Position numbers and translations under genes: made by a program
The notes under the pieces: model-generated
Seen by the model: the letters and a program-made list of their open reading frames with translations, nothing else
The model's database searches: none
Told to the model about the DNA's origin: nothing
Part shown: positions 34,742 to 44,196 of the stretch, piece by piece
Layout: every line of letters begins with the position of its first letter
How positions within the stretch are numbered: the stretch's first letter is position 1
Assembly (NCBI RefSeq): GCF_000337375.1
Contig: NZ_AOJG01000039.1
Location: 1-63,749 of the forward strand
Reading direction: 5' to 3'
DNA: 63,749 nucleotides
DNA from: Halorubrum lipolyticum DSM 21995
GTDB lineage: Archaea; Halobacteriota; Halobacteria; Halobacteriales; Haloferacaceae

Positions 34742-37700
34742 CGAATTCACCTGCTGGAGGTAGTTCTCGGTCAAACATCTCAGTGCTAGTCTGGTCAGCG
34801 GGAACTGTTTCAGTAATATCCTCTCGAAGGGCTTCGAGCAGGACGTAACTGAGTGAGTCACTCTGATCCGTCGCGGCGATACACTCCCCGAGATGGAGGT
34901 TCTCCACGCAGCCGTCGATATCGGGGGAGTAGAACACCGTTTTTGCCCGGTCGACATCGGATAGATCGACGCTTAGCGCATCGACGGCAGTATCGGGGAA
35001 CTCGTCTACCCCGTCTACCTGCTTCTGAGCGATTGTCTGCTTGACCCGAAACGCGTCGGTGGCGTCGATTTCCTCGTCGATTGCGAACTGTTCGGCTTTG
35101 TCAACGCTGGACAGGACTTCTTGAACGACCCGATCCACCACTGACTCGAACGGGGTATCGAGTGCTTCTCTGACCGCCGCCTCGACATCGGGTTCAGCGG
35201 TCGATGTACAGAGCTGGTCGACGAAGGGTTCACTCGCCCACAGGCGTTCGTTGATAACTTGTGAGTTGTATCCGACCCGGTTGATCGCTTCCAACACTGT
35301 CCCGGGGTCGTTCGATAGGTCCTCGAAGACCAAGTCGACGACTCCCTGGCCACCCTCTGTTCGTTCGAAGATGTACACCTCGCCTGCATCGCGGTCGAAG
35401 CCGTAGAACAGCATCGAGGTGTTAACGGCGCTGATATCCGAGACGATCTGGAGGTAGAAGTGTGCTGCCGTATGATACGCGACGTACTCGTAGTCGATTT
35501 CCTCGAACTCGTGGTAGCGTTCGACGAGCGAACGAACGTCCTCGTCTGCGACTCTCTCGAGGAACGACTCGAGATCGAACACGAGTCCTCGTGTGTCGAT
35601 TTGGAAGCCGAGTTTCTCTTCCGGGCTGTCGAGTTCCACCTCGAACGGGTCCCGCTGATCGAAACTCACCTGCGTCCCCCATGACTGAGCAGGACGGATA
35701 CTCAGCGTAACTCCGTCGAGAGTTACCTCCGAGGAGACGTCCGCAAGCGTTACCGAACCTGTCCGCTCCGTTTCTGAGCGGAGTTCGACGTTCGTACTCA
35801 CCTGGGGGTTCGAATGGATTTTCCCCAGTTCACTTTTGTCGTGGCGTAGGCAGCTATCGATATCGGTGATTACCTGGTAGCACACGGGACAGTACCGGAC
35901 GATATTCATTGCATCCTCACTCAAATCGGCCATCGCGGACAGCTCGATTGAATCAGGGATGAGGATACCGTCCTGAATCTCTCCACTGACGTGCTGAGAG
36001 TAGTCCAATTCGACGCCGTCTTCCGTAACTCGAGTACGCGGTAGGAACGCGTACATCTGGTTGGTCTCCGATTGGTACTCCGATCGATACGGCGTGTAGG
36101 TACTCACGAGCTTGTCGATCGACTCATCAGTACTGTCGCCGTTATCGGGATTGAAGACGCTAAAGAAGCGCCCAGCACCGCCGAAGTAGTTTTGAGGGAT
36201 GTACCAAACCTCTCCGAGGCTACGGTCGTTCACGCCGAGATACTGCTCGAAGTAATACGCGCCGCGGAGGAGCCGCTTGACGGCGTAGAGACTGAGGTGT
36301 GGGTTGCTAAACGCGACGTATTCCTCTAATTCGTCGAGTGCCTCGATGAGGTAGTGGATACGTTTCTGTGTGCGGTAGTAATCCTTGATCCGTTCATCGT
36401 CGCTCAGATTGTAGAGCTGCATAGCAGCGTCGTGGACGTCATTGAGTCTGTCTGTCCGAACTTGTGGAATCTCTCGGTCCGTTGCACGGTCCACACGGCT
36501 CCGGAATTTCATCAACGGGCCGGTAAGGCTGAACAGATCCGCGAGCAGGTCATCGAAATGTCGTATCTTACCGTGTGTATCCCCGTCGGGGATTTCTGAT
36601 GCAGTCTCTCGGAGGTCTGCTAGGTTAGATTCAAGCGAGTCTACTTCTTCTTCATATCCCGTTTCCCCGAGCGCCTCGAGCTCATCCTCATAGCCCGACA
36701 CCTGTCCGGAGAAAGCGTTGATCAGTTCGAGTACCTGATCTTGGACCTTGTGAACATAGGTGTTGACCGTTTCTTCTCCTCGTACTACGTTTCCGTCATC
36801 GAGCTCGAAGAATGACTCAATCTCCTCGAACGTCTCGCGTTGGTCTTCGAGGTGTGACCTGAGCCTCGCACGCGCCTCGCCGACGAGTTCCTCTGAGAGT
36901 AGAGGCTGTGAAGCGACGTCGATTCCAAACTCCTCGTCGAAGAATTCCCCCGGCGAAAGCAGTAGATTACGGTAGGCGTCGAACTCGAGTCGATCTCCGA
37001 GATATTCGTCGAGGAACTGTTCACCGGGGTCACGAAGGCTGAGATTGGGCTGGTCTGCGATTCCGAGCGACACCTCGTAGTACTCACGGAACCGTGAGTG
37101 GACCCATTCAATGACATCGTTGTCTGTCTTGAGTGGTGTGCGGATGTCAGAGTCGAGGAACCGGTCCGCCCGGTAGAACATGTTCGAGTCCCCCGTCAGA
37201 CTGGAGAGCATCACCGCAACGTGTGCGTCCATCCCTTCCTTCCGCGCGGCGCGACCAGCACGCTGCTTGAACGAGGAAAGGTCCCAAGGTGTCCTATACT
37301 GCGTAATCGTCTTGATTTCCCCGACGTCGATTCCTACTTCTAAGAACGACGTGGACAGAAGGACGTCGCTGGAACCGACGTCACCCGAGTCGAAACCGTG
37401 TTCGGCAGAGACCGGCATGAACGAGAGGTGTTCATCGAGGAACCTGTGATCCATCGCCTCAGCAACGGCCGCCCAGTCTTCGACATCATCGTCGCCGTCA
37501 CCGAGGTGGTAGCGCCAGAGCTCTCGGTTGTGGTCCGCGTCGAGAAGCTGCGTGTATTTTTGATTGATTTGCGAGATACTATCGATGAAGGCGAGCATCT
37601 TCCCACGCTGCCCGGAGGACTGCTCAAGGAGGCTGTGTCCGAGGAGAAGATGCTGTTGGATCGACATCGACGACGCCCCTGGCCCATCAGGCGCGGCGAG

Positions 37701-38789
37701 CATGAAGTAGTAGTGTTCGTAATCGTCGTGGTCGTCATCGAAATCCGATGCGCCGGGTTCGACGGTGTGGATGTCGTCGTTCGACACACCGAAGAGGCGC
37801 TTTCCGAATCGAGCCGCATTGTCGATGGTAGCGCTCGACCCCAACCAGAGGATTGGCTGCTCGGTAATCGCGTTGACGTTCTCGATGATCTTCGACGCAT
37901 GAGCCCCTCGAATCTGGGTGTTCATGTGGACCTCGTCTAGGACGATTGTTTCGAAGTCATCGACCAGCGAATAGTGGGGCTTGAGAGCGAACCCTTCCAG
38001 TGACTCAAGTGTCGTGAGAACGATGTCGGGACGATTGTTGAACACCATATCGTGGCGCGACAAGATCAGCTCACGATCGGTGAACGAGTGGTCCGGGTTG
38101 GCCTCACAACGGAGCGTGTAACTCTGGGAAGTTCCGTGGTACTCGAACGCGTTCGGGCTGCCTTCCTCGCCACACCAGCAGTTGGCGAGTTTGAACCGAG
38201 GGCGGCCGCTATCACCAGTGAAGAAGGTCTGATCGCCCTCGACCTCGTTCATTTTGTACGGCATGCCACCGACGTAGACACCGACGGAGAGCTGATCATC
38301 GGTGTTTGAATTGATCTGGTGGATGTGTTCGAGGACACGACCCAGTTGATCCTGTAGCAACGCCCGACTCGGGTAGACGATGGCCGTCGACTCCTGTCGT
38401 CCATCACGAAGCAGCTGGTAGAGTGGACCCAGGAACGCCTCCGTCTTGCCGAATCCGGTGGGTGCAGAAAACACGGCAGCCTTGTTCTGATTCGACTCTC
38501 GCCGTTCCCGGTCGAGTTCATCGACCGTCTGCCAGCTCTCGACTTGGAAGTCTAGTGGATCGAATCCGAACAGGTCGATGATTTCTTGAACAAACTCATC
38601 AGACCCGGTGTACGGGCTCGTCTGTCGTCGCTTCTGACGCTCACGTCTGTACTTGAGTGCCTCGGTAACGAAGGGAGGATCCGCCTGCTCCGTCTTGAAT
38701 ATCCGGCGGTTATGAAGCATCGCCTCGATCAGCGGCTGAATATCGTCGTTTAGCCGAGATGGCTTCGTGTTCCGGTCTACAAATTGCAT
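34713..38789 (-). CDS. dpdJ: DpdJ-like SF2 helicase with DUF1998-like C-terminus
   Basis: A 1,358-residue DEAD/DEAH-type helicase. Motif I is APTGFGKTEAF (about residue 111), Ia YPSRALLQDQL, II LDEVHMN (about 283), III SSATIDNA, and V-VI LLSTSFLEVGIDV then QRAGRAARKEG. A coiled-coil region follows, then a zinc-like site with CPVCYQV and a C-terminal domain with FERTEGGQGVVDLVF like DUF1998. This plan is shared by DpdJ and DISARM DrmA. It is followed by the overlapping PLD gene and preceded by the coiled-coil gene with an 81-nt gap. It would translocate on DNA during restriction. Confidence 0.75.
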   Translation of the reverse strand: MQFVDRNTKPSRLNDDIQPLIEAMLHNRRIFKTEQADPPFVTEALKYRRERQKRRQTSPYTGSDEFVQEIIDLFGFDPLDFQVESWQTVDELDRERRESNQNKAAVFSAPTGFGKTEAFLGPLYQLLRDGRQESTAIVYPSRALLQDQLGRVLEHIHQINSNTDDQLSVGVYVGGMPYKMNEVEGDQTFFTGDSGRPRFKLANCWCGEEGSPNAFEYHGTSQSYTLRCEANPDHSFTDRELILSRHDMVFNNRPDIVLTTLESLEGFALKPHYSLVDDFETIVLDEVHMNTQIRGAHASKIIENVNAITEQPILWLGSSATIDNAARFGKRLFGVSNDDIHTVEPGASDFDDDHDDYEHYYFMLAAPDGPGASSMSIQQHLLLGHSLLEQSSGQRGKMLAFIDSISQINQKYTQLLDADHNRELWRYHLGDGDDDVEDWAAVAEAMDHRFLDEHLSFMPVSAEHGFDSGDVGSSDVLLSTSFLEVGIDVGEIKTITQYRTPWDLSSFKQRAGRAARKEGMDAHVAVMLSSLTGDSNMFYRADRFLDSDIRTPLKTDNDVIEWVHSRFREYYEVSLGIADQPNLSLRDPGEQFLDEYLGDRLEFDAYRNLLLSPGEFFDEEFGIDVASQPLLSEELVGEARARLRSHLEDQRETFEEIESFFELDDGNVVRGEETVNTYVHKVQDQVLELINAFSGQVSGYEDELEALGETGYEEEVDSLESNLADLRETASEIPDGDTHGKIRHFDDLLADLFSLTGPLMKFRSRVDRATDREIPQVRTDRLNDVHDAAMQLYNLSDDERIKDYYRTQKRIHYLIEALDELEEYVAFSNPHLSLYAVKRLLRGAYYFEQYLGVNDRSLGEVWYIPQNYFGGAGRFFSVFNPDNGDSTDESIDKLVSTYTPYRSEYQSETNQMYAFLPRTRVTEDGVELDYSQHVSGEIQDGILIPDSIELSAMADLSEDAMNIVRYCPVCYQVITDIDSCLRHDKSELGKIHSNPQVSTNVELRSETERTGSVTLADVSSEVTLDGVTLSIRPAQSWGTQVSFDQRDPFEVELDSPEEKLGFQIDTRGLVFDLESFLERVADEDVRSLVERYHEFEEIDYEYVAYHTAAHFYLQIVSDISAVNTSMLFYGFDRDAGEVYIFERTEGGQGVVDLVFEDLSNDPGTVLEAINRVGYNSQVINERLWASEPFVDQLCTSTAEPDVEAAVREALDTPFESVVDRVVQEVLSSVDKAEQFAIDEEIDATDAFRVKQTIAQKQVDGVDEFPDTAVDALSVDLSDVDRAKTVFYSPDIDGCVENLHLGECIAATDQSDSLSYVLLEALREDITETVPADQTSTEMFDRELPPAGEFDDKSVFLTF

Positions 38790-38870
38790 GAGAAGAAAGG
38801 GATACTATTGTCGTTTACCCGCCCGTTCTTCAAGCTTACTAACACCTCGTAACGACGGGAGGAAAGGAGA

Positions 38871-39551
38871 CTACGAGAGTGTCAGCTCAATATATTCGCC
38901 GATATCAGACTCAGCGAGCAGCGTCCGCTGTTCGGGTTTGAGGTCGGCGTATGAGAGGCGTTCATCGTCGATCATCCGCTCGATCAGCGACCTGATATCC
39001 GGAGGATAGTGGCCAAACAGTGTCTCTTGAAGTTCATCAAACGCCTCACGCATCTCCTGACCGTATTCGCGGGCATTCTGAGCTAACTCCTCAAACTTCA
39101 CGTCTTCCTCCGAATAGACGTGCTCCTTCCACCGCCAGTCGTCGAGGAGGCCGCCGAGAGCTCGGAGTCGCAACTCGTCCACGCGTTCGACGCGATCGTT
39201 CAGCCGCTGCATCGCGGTAACCGTGGAATTGTGCTTCAGGCGAAGTTCCTGGATCCGGTTCTGTACCGTCGTCTCCGCACTCTCTACTTCTGATTCGAGC
39301 GCCGAGAGACGTTCCTCAATGGTTTCGTATTCCCCGCGTTCGAGCAAATCCATGACCTCGTCGACAGACTGGCGTGCCGAGGTGTCGATTTCGACACGTT
39401 CGTCGAAGAACGCACTTGCGAGTTCACGCTGGAGGAGTGTTTCCTCCATCGTCTCCGCTAGTTCGTCCAGTTCGTCAGCGAGATGCTGACGTCGATACTG
39501 CTTCTGTACGCTTTGCAGCTTGGCTTCGAGCGACTCACTGTCAGTCGACAT
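38871..39551 (-). CDS. Coiled-coil protein in the DpdI position
   Basis: A 226-residue, almost fully helical protein with heptad-like segments (LEAKLQSVQKQYRRQHLADELDEL; ERLSALESEVESAETTVQNRIQEL). I chose ATG 39,551 (MSTDSESLEAKL), which overlaps the end of the ATPase gene by 11 nt; the upstream in-frame extension lies inside that gene. There is no catalytic motif. Its place between a DpdH-like ATPase and a DpdJ-like helicase fits DpdI. A structural or bridging role in the complex is likely. Confidence 0.6.
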   Translation of the reverse strand: MSTDSESLEAKLQSVQKQYRRQHLADELDELAETMEETLLQRELASAFFDERVEIDTSARQSVDEVMDLLERGEYETIEERLSALESEVESAETTVQNRIQELRLKHNSTVTAMQRLNDRVERVDELRLRALGGLLDDWRWKEHVYSEEDVKFEELAQNAREYGQEMREAFDELQETLFGHYPPDIRSLIERMIDDERLSYADLKPEQRTLLAESDIGEYIELTLS

Positions 39552-42426
39552 AGTAGCCTCCGATCTCGAGGAAGTTCTTTGCAAAGTCGGATTCGGTGCC
39601 ACCGCCGACAATCGAAATATCGTCGTAACGCTCGTAGACGTTGGTTTTCGTGAGTTTCATGCTGATCAGTATCGCTTGTAGCCGTTCGTCAGCCGACCTG
39701 TTCTCAAGGTCACCAGCGAGACGAGCGGCGTCCGCCGCCTCGTCGATAGCTTGCTGATCTAACGCCACGAACTTACCGAGTGACTCGACCATGTCGGTGT
39801 CCACGTGGTCATACGTCCGGAGCGTTTCGAGAATGCCATCGATATTCGAGATAGAGACTGAGGCGAGTTCATCGGAGACTGTGGTGACCGTCTCCTCTCT
39901 ATACTCGCCTTCCAGCTCTTCGAACAATTGGTTGAGGTCGTACGAGATATCCGCAATATCCCGAATCTTGCTGTCCGTATCGAAGCGCACACGAGACGAG
40001 ACACGCTGGATTCGACCTCGACCAAGCCCTTCGAAGACGGCAGTAGGAGGATGCTCTTCGAGCCGCTCACGGACACGAGCCACATCGAGCGTGTTCGCGT
40101 TAGCGCCATAAAAGGCACTGACCATCTCCTCGAACCGGTCGGCTTGGTTCATGAACTTGACGAGGTCATTGAACCCATCTTTCGAGACCTCTTGTCTCAG
40201 TGCTTCTCGAAGTTCCGAATCAAGCGTGTAGGAGCCAGATTCGCTGAATCGCTCGCTCAGTCGCTCGGCGGTGACTTCCTCGAACGGAGAACTTAGAAGA
40301 ACCACGTACGCGTAGCCCGCGAGAGCGAAATCCTCGAATGTGTGGTTTGCGTTCTTTTTGAAGAATTTCAGGTCCGAACGAAGATGATGTTCGACGATCT
40401 CCTGCTGCCACTGTCGTGCATACCCTGTCAACTGCGTTCCAAGGCCTCTGAGCAACTCGTCGAAGTCCGCCTGTGATTTCTCTTCCTCCCGGTAGATACC
40501 GAACTTGAGGAGCTTTTTCAGATCGGATAGGCGGAACTCTTGTGGATCGATCACGATCTGATCGTCATCAGGCGACCGCTGTTGACTCGCAAAGACGAAC
40601 GGATCCTTCTGGCTGCTCAAATTATACCGCAGTCCCATCCCATCGAACAGTTCCAAGTCGTTGGTGAGATGTTTGATCGAATCGGTCAGCCCGATACGGA
40701 GGTATCGGGTGATCTCAGAGAACTCCCCGGGATTGCTCTGCCACGGCTGGACGTTCGGTCGGAGATCTTGGATTAACCGTTCGGCTTTGCTGAGCTGTGG
40801 CGGTTCAGGAGGTTCCGGTCCCGTGGGTCCCGGTCCCGTGGGTCCCGGTCCAGTTGGGCCCGGGGACTCGATATCAGTCGGGACTGTGACGAAACCATCC
40901 GAACGAGTGACCCCGTCAGTTCCCTCCACTGCTTCAGATTCTCCGAAGGCGTCGACGAACCTAGCGTCGACCTTGATCCCGTCAGTTGTCGGAACTCCGT
41001 ACCACCGCGCAAGGTTCGCGAGAGATTCTGCGCTCTCATAGATTGGGGTGGCTGGATCAACATTGTTAGTTAACACGTTTAGACGGTCAGCACTCGACGG
41101 GGCGTCGACGTACCCTTCGTAGTAATCACGGAGCACATCGAATACGGCCATAACGTACTCTCGCGGGGACTGTTCGTCGTCTTGGAGCCCAGCGTAGACG
41201 CGCTCGAGGAAGGGCTCGTTGAACGGGAAGAGGTCTCGGAATGACTCATCACAGAACCCGCAGTCAGCACAGATTGACTCAGAAGGAGCGGGATTCAACG
41301 AGAGGTCGAGCCCATCCCCACTACGGTCGTACTCCACGCTCCCGTCGAAGGACTTGAAGTAGCCGAGGTACGGCCGGATGAAGTCGACAGCGGAGTCCTC
41401 GTCGAGGAAAAGGACGCTGTTCGAGTTCTGGCGGTTCGTTCGATAAAATTCGAAACGGTCCTCAGCAGTCTGCGTGTGGAGAACGTCCGTTGAGTCTCGA
41501 GTGCCAGCGACCACGAAGTCCCAATTGTCGCTTGGTTTATCACGTTCCATGTAGTTTCGGAGCCGCTTCCCCTCCATTGCCGTGATAGCGAAGTCCTCGA
41601 AGATGATCACCGGGCGCGTATCCGTGAACCGGTCTCCCACGCGCTCAAGAACATCGCCGAGGGATGCCGTCTGGTAGCGCTCCCTGATCTCCCGCCAGAG
41701 TTCCTCATTGAACGCTTCCACGGCGTCTTCGACATCAATAGAATCCTCAATGACCTGTAGGAAATCGTTCCGGCGGTACGCTTGCTCGGTAACAAACTTG
41801 ATCTCTTTCGCGTATTCACCCTTTTCGACGAGAAGTGAGAGTTGGTCCTGAACAAATTCTCGGATCTTTTCTTCTTTCCCCTGTGCGTCAACTTCGTTGC
41901 CGCGCGCACTGAGGTTGAGGATCGCGCCGGATGTTGCGTTGTTGGCGACAACACTCGCGTTTTTCTTGAGGTCCTCCCGGAGCTGCTGAAAATTCGATGC
42001 GCCGGGCAGTTCTTCGTCGAAGTGCTTCTCGTAGAACTCCGGGATTCGTTCCGAGAGGAGCGTCATCAGGTCGTCGTCCTTGTCGACGTGCAGGATTGGT
42101 CGACCGTCTTCCTCAAGTTGGTGTGATAAGAAAGCACACAACTCTGACTTCCCGGTCCCTACCTCTCCCTCGATAACGACCGAGAAATTCCCGACTCGCT
42201 GGTCGGTGAACTCGCGGTACACTTCCTTCTCTCCGACGACTTCCTCTTCTGATCGAGTCCCCTGCGGCGACCGGAATACCTCGATCGGCCGGTGTGTGAA
42301 CTCGAACAGGTCTTTGTTGTCTGAGCGTACCGCTGCGACTTTCGAGAACAATTGTCGGAGCGTCTTCTCGTCGACTGCCTCGAAGTGCGGGCACTGAAGC
42401 TCCGAGTCTTGCTGAATCGTACTCAT
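39541..42426 (-). CDS. dpdH: DpdH-like P-loop ATPase
   Basis: A 961-residue STAND/AAA-like ATPase. Walker A is GEVGTGKSELC (about residues 88-98) and Walker B is PVIIFEDFAI (about 275). A possible zinc site CADCGFCDESF lies near residue 385. A collagen-like linker of repeated GPTGP units followed by PEPPEPP occurs near residues 520-542 (about 40,803-40,865), separating the ATPase half from a helical C-terminal half. Size and order match DpdH of bacterial Dpd systems. It starts just 1 nt before the end of the DpdG-like gene region on the same strand, and is translationally coupled to the next gene. Confidence 0.65.
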   Translation of the reverse strand: MSTIQQDSELQCPHFEAVDEKTLRQLFSKVAAVRSDNKDLFEFTHRPIEVFRSPQGTRSEEEVVGEKEVYREFTDQRVGNFSVVIEGEVGTGKSELCAFLSHQLEEDGRPILHVDKDDDLMTLLSERIPEFYEKHFDEELPGASNFQQLREDLKKNASVVANNATSGAILNLSARGNEVDAQGKEEKIREFVQDQLSLLVEKGEYAKEIKFVTEQAYRRNDFLQVIEDSIDVEDAVEAFNEELWREIRERYQTASLGDVLERVGDRFTDTRPVIIFEDFAITAMEGKRLRNYMERDKPSDNWDFVVAGTRDSTDVLHTQTAEDRFEFYRTNRQNSNSVLFLDEDSAVDFIRPYLGYFKSFDGSVEYDRSGDGLDLSLNPAPSESICADCGFCDESFRDLFPFNEPFLERVYAGLQDDEQSPREYVMAVFDVLRDYYEGYVDAPSSADRLNVLTNNVDPATPIYESAESLANLARWYGVPTTDGIKVDARFVDAFGESEAVEGTDGVTRSDGFVTVPTDIESPGPTGPGPTGPGPTGPEPPEPPQLSKAERLIQDLRPNVQPWQSNPGEFSEITRYLRIGLTDSIKHLTNDLELFDGMGLRYNLSSQKDPFVFASQQRSPDDDQIVIDPQEFRLSDLKKLLKFGIYREEEKSQADFDELLRGLGTQLTGYARQWQQEIVEHHLRSDLKFFKKNANHTFEDFALAGYAYVVLLSSPFEEVTAERLSERFSESGSYTLDSELREALRQEVSKDGFNDLVKFMNQADRFEEMVSAFYGANANTLDVARVRERLEEHPPTAVFEGLGRGRIQRVSSRVRFDTDSKIRDIADISYDLNQLFEELEGEYREETVTTVSDELASVSISNIDGILETLRTYDHVDTDMVESLGKFVALDQQAIDEAADAARLAGDLENRSADERLQAILISMKLTKTNVYERYDDISIVGGGTESDFAKNFLEIGGYYVD

Positions 42427-42427
42427 C

Positions 42428-43267
42428 TTAGATCAATTTAATCGCGTTTGCTTGGCTATCAATTCCATCATACGGAGGGATACCGCCAAGGGTAACGGCG
42501 CCGGCATCACCGTACTCAACGATCCGTATTTCATCATCTCGGATGAGTTCGAACAGGACACGAGCAATCCCTTCTGGGATCGCACCGTCAGACGTCGTTT
42601 CGACATAGAGCAGATTCTCACGGAGCCAGCGGAGATACTGCTCAATCACGATGCCGGGTGTCCCATCGATATTTATCGCACTGTCTTCAGCAGCGAGATC
42701 AAGTGAGTATCGAATTAATGCTGGATCAGGGTAGACGGTATGCTCCCGGCCACTCACTTTGTGTACCAGTCCGAGGAAATGGACGAGCCGCGTCCAGTTT
42801 GCGAACTTGTTATCATTATGCATTATTAATCCCTGCTGGGACTGTGGCCGATAATTGATTTCGGCGTACCAGTCGTCGATATCGGTGTAGATCGGTTCCT
42901 CGTTATTTTCGAAATGCTGGATGTCCTTGTCGAGTAAGAACTTGTAATTGAGCAAGACAGCGGCTTGCTTGCCCCAGTCATTCGACTGGCACTCCTGTGC
43001 AAGGTTGTGGAGTACGGTTAGTCGGAAGTTCCAGCGCTCGTCTCCGACATCCCACTCATACTCACGAGCGTAGTACGCTTCCTCCTCTTTGCCGATCATG
43101 CGGAGGAGCCGAAGCCCGTCTAGGATGGAATCAAGCCCAGAATCGATTTGCGTGTCACTCTTGATGTGAGACTTCGTCTCGCTCCCCTGACTGATCGATC
43201 GATATACCGGGAGGAGTGGCCCTGGCGTCTGAATCGCGTTGAGGAGATATCCTTCGCTACTACTCAT
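42428..43267 (-). CDS. dpdG: DpdG-like protein
   Basis: A 279-residue protein without a recognised catalytic motif. The N-terminal 60 residues look like a winged-helix (SHIKSDTQIDSGLDSILDGLRLLRMIGK), and the rest is mixed alpha/beta. In length and in its place directly before the ATPase gene it corresponds to DpdG. Sequence identity to bacterial DpdG cannot be judged here, so the name rests on order and size. Start and stop are tightly packed: ATGA overlap with the upstream gene and 1 nt before the ATPase gene. Confidence 0.5.
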   Translation of the reverse strand: MSSSEGYLLNAIQTPGPLLPVYRSISQGSETKSHIKSDTQIDSGLDSILDGLRLLRMIGKEEEAYYAREYEWDVGDERWNFRLTVLHNLAQECQSNDWGKQAAVLLNYKFLLDKDIQHFENNEEPIYTDIDDWYAEINYRPQSQQGLIMHNDNKFANWTRLVHFLGLVHKVSGREHTVYPDPALIRYSLDLAAEDSAINIDGTPGIVIEQYLRWLRENLLYVETTSDGAIPEGIARVLFELIRDDEIRIVEYGDAGAVTLGGIPPYDGIDSQANAIKLI

Positions 43268-44196
43268 CTGTTAGGCTGTTGTAACCAGGCATGGTATCGT
43301 TTATGAATTGATGATTCGTCGGGGTCAATCTCGGCCGCTCTGTCTGCGGCGTCCTTCACTACCGGCGTCCGTGCCGCGTAAGACGGGTCGAACGTCTGTC
43401 CATCGTCGCTCACCGCACGGTTGAGGCTTCGAGCGACATCGGACGCGGTTTCCCGGTCCCACTCAATGCGCCTGCGTAGCCACCGTTCGAGACCCGTCAC
43501 GTCGTCCTCGTCGAGTGGAACGGAGCCGTACTCGTCTGGTCGCGCAAATATCTGCCCGAATACTGCGTAGAGCGGCAGGAACGGTGCATCGGGAAGAACT
43601 TTGAACAGGTCTTCGGTATCCTCGAGTTCCTCCCCGGTGATGAACTCATAGAGGTTCGCGTTGTCGTGGATGAAGAGATTCTTTGTGTCCAGTAGCGGGA
43701 GGTCCCACCCGGCGTTCTTATACACCTGCTCGAATCCGGTGTACAGACGCTGATAGGAGCCAACGTTTTCGACGAACTGTTCCTGGTAGAGCGGACGCTG
43801 TCCACCACGTGGCGTGAACCGACGTGAGTCCGTGACCACGATGAGCGTCTCAGGACGGGCTGCGTAGCGGCTGATTAGATGATCGATTGAATACTCGGTT
43901 TCGCCCTCATAATACTCACTCGTCGTGACGACCAAATCGTTGCGAAACGCGTCCTCCTCGAGTTGGCCGAGGACTTTGTAGTCGTAGTCGAGGTAGTCGT
44001 ACTGATGCGTGTACGACGGGAACTCCCCACCGGTGTTGAGTGAGCGCCACGACGTAGGGTAGGTGAACGTCTGGAACCCGAGATAATTGATGGCCGGAAG
44101 CGATCGTAGCATCCACCAGTACGTCTGTCCGGTGTCGTCGTGGATGGCCGCGATATCGGCGTTGCTGAGCCGCTTGAACGTCGATGGCTCTGTCAT
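43264..44196 (-). CDS. Unknown operon protein
   Basis: A 310-residue acidic protein that I do not recognise. It is aromatic-rich in the N-terminal third (QTYWWMLRSLPAINYLGFQTFTYPTSW; HQYDYLDYDYKVLG) and has a central strand ETLIVVTDSRRFTPRGG. No nuclease or ATPase motif is clear. Overlaps of 4 nt (ATGA) on both sides tie it to the giant helicase upstream and the DpdG-like gene downstream, so it should be part of the same complex. It has no obvious counterpart among the Dpd proteins I know. Confidence 0.6.
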   Translation of the reverse strand: MTEPSTFKRLSNADIAAIHDDTGQTYWWMLRSLPAINYLGFQTFTYPTSWRSLNTGGEFPSYTHQYDYLDYDYKVLGQLEEDAFRNDLVVTTSEYYEGETEYSIDHLISRYAARPETLIVVTDSRRFTPRGGQRPLYQEQFVENVGSYQRLYTGFEQVYKNAGWDLPLLDTKNLFIHDNANLYEFITGEELEDTEDLFKVLPDAPFLPLYAVFGQIFARPDEYGSVPLDEDDVTGLERWLRRRIEWDRETASDVARSLNRAVSDDGQTFDPSYAARTPVVKDAADRAAEIDPDESSIHKRYHAWLQQPNR

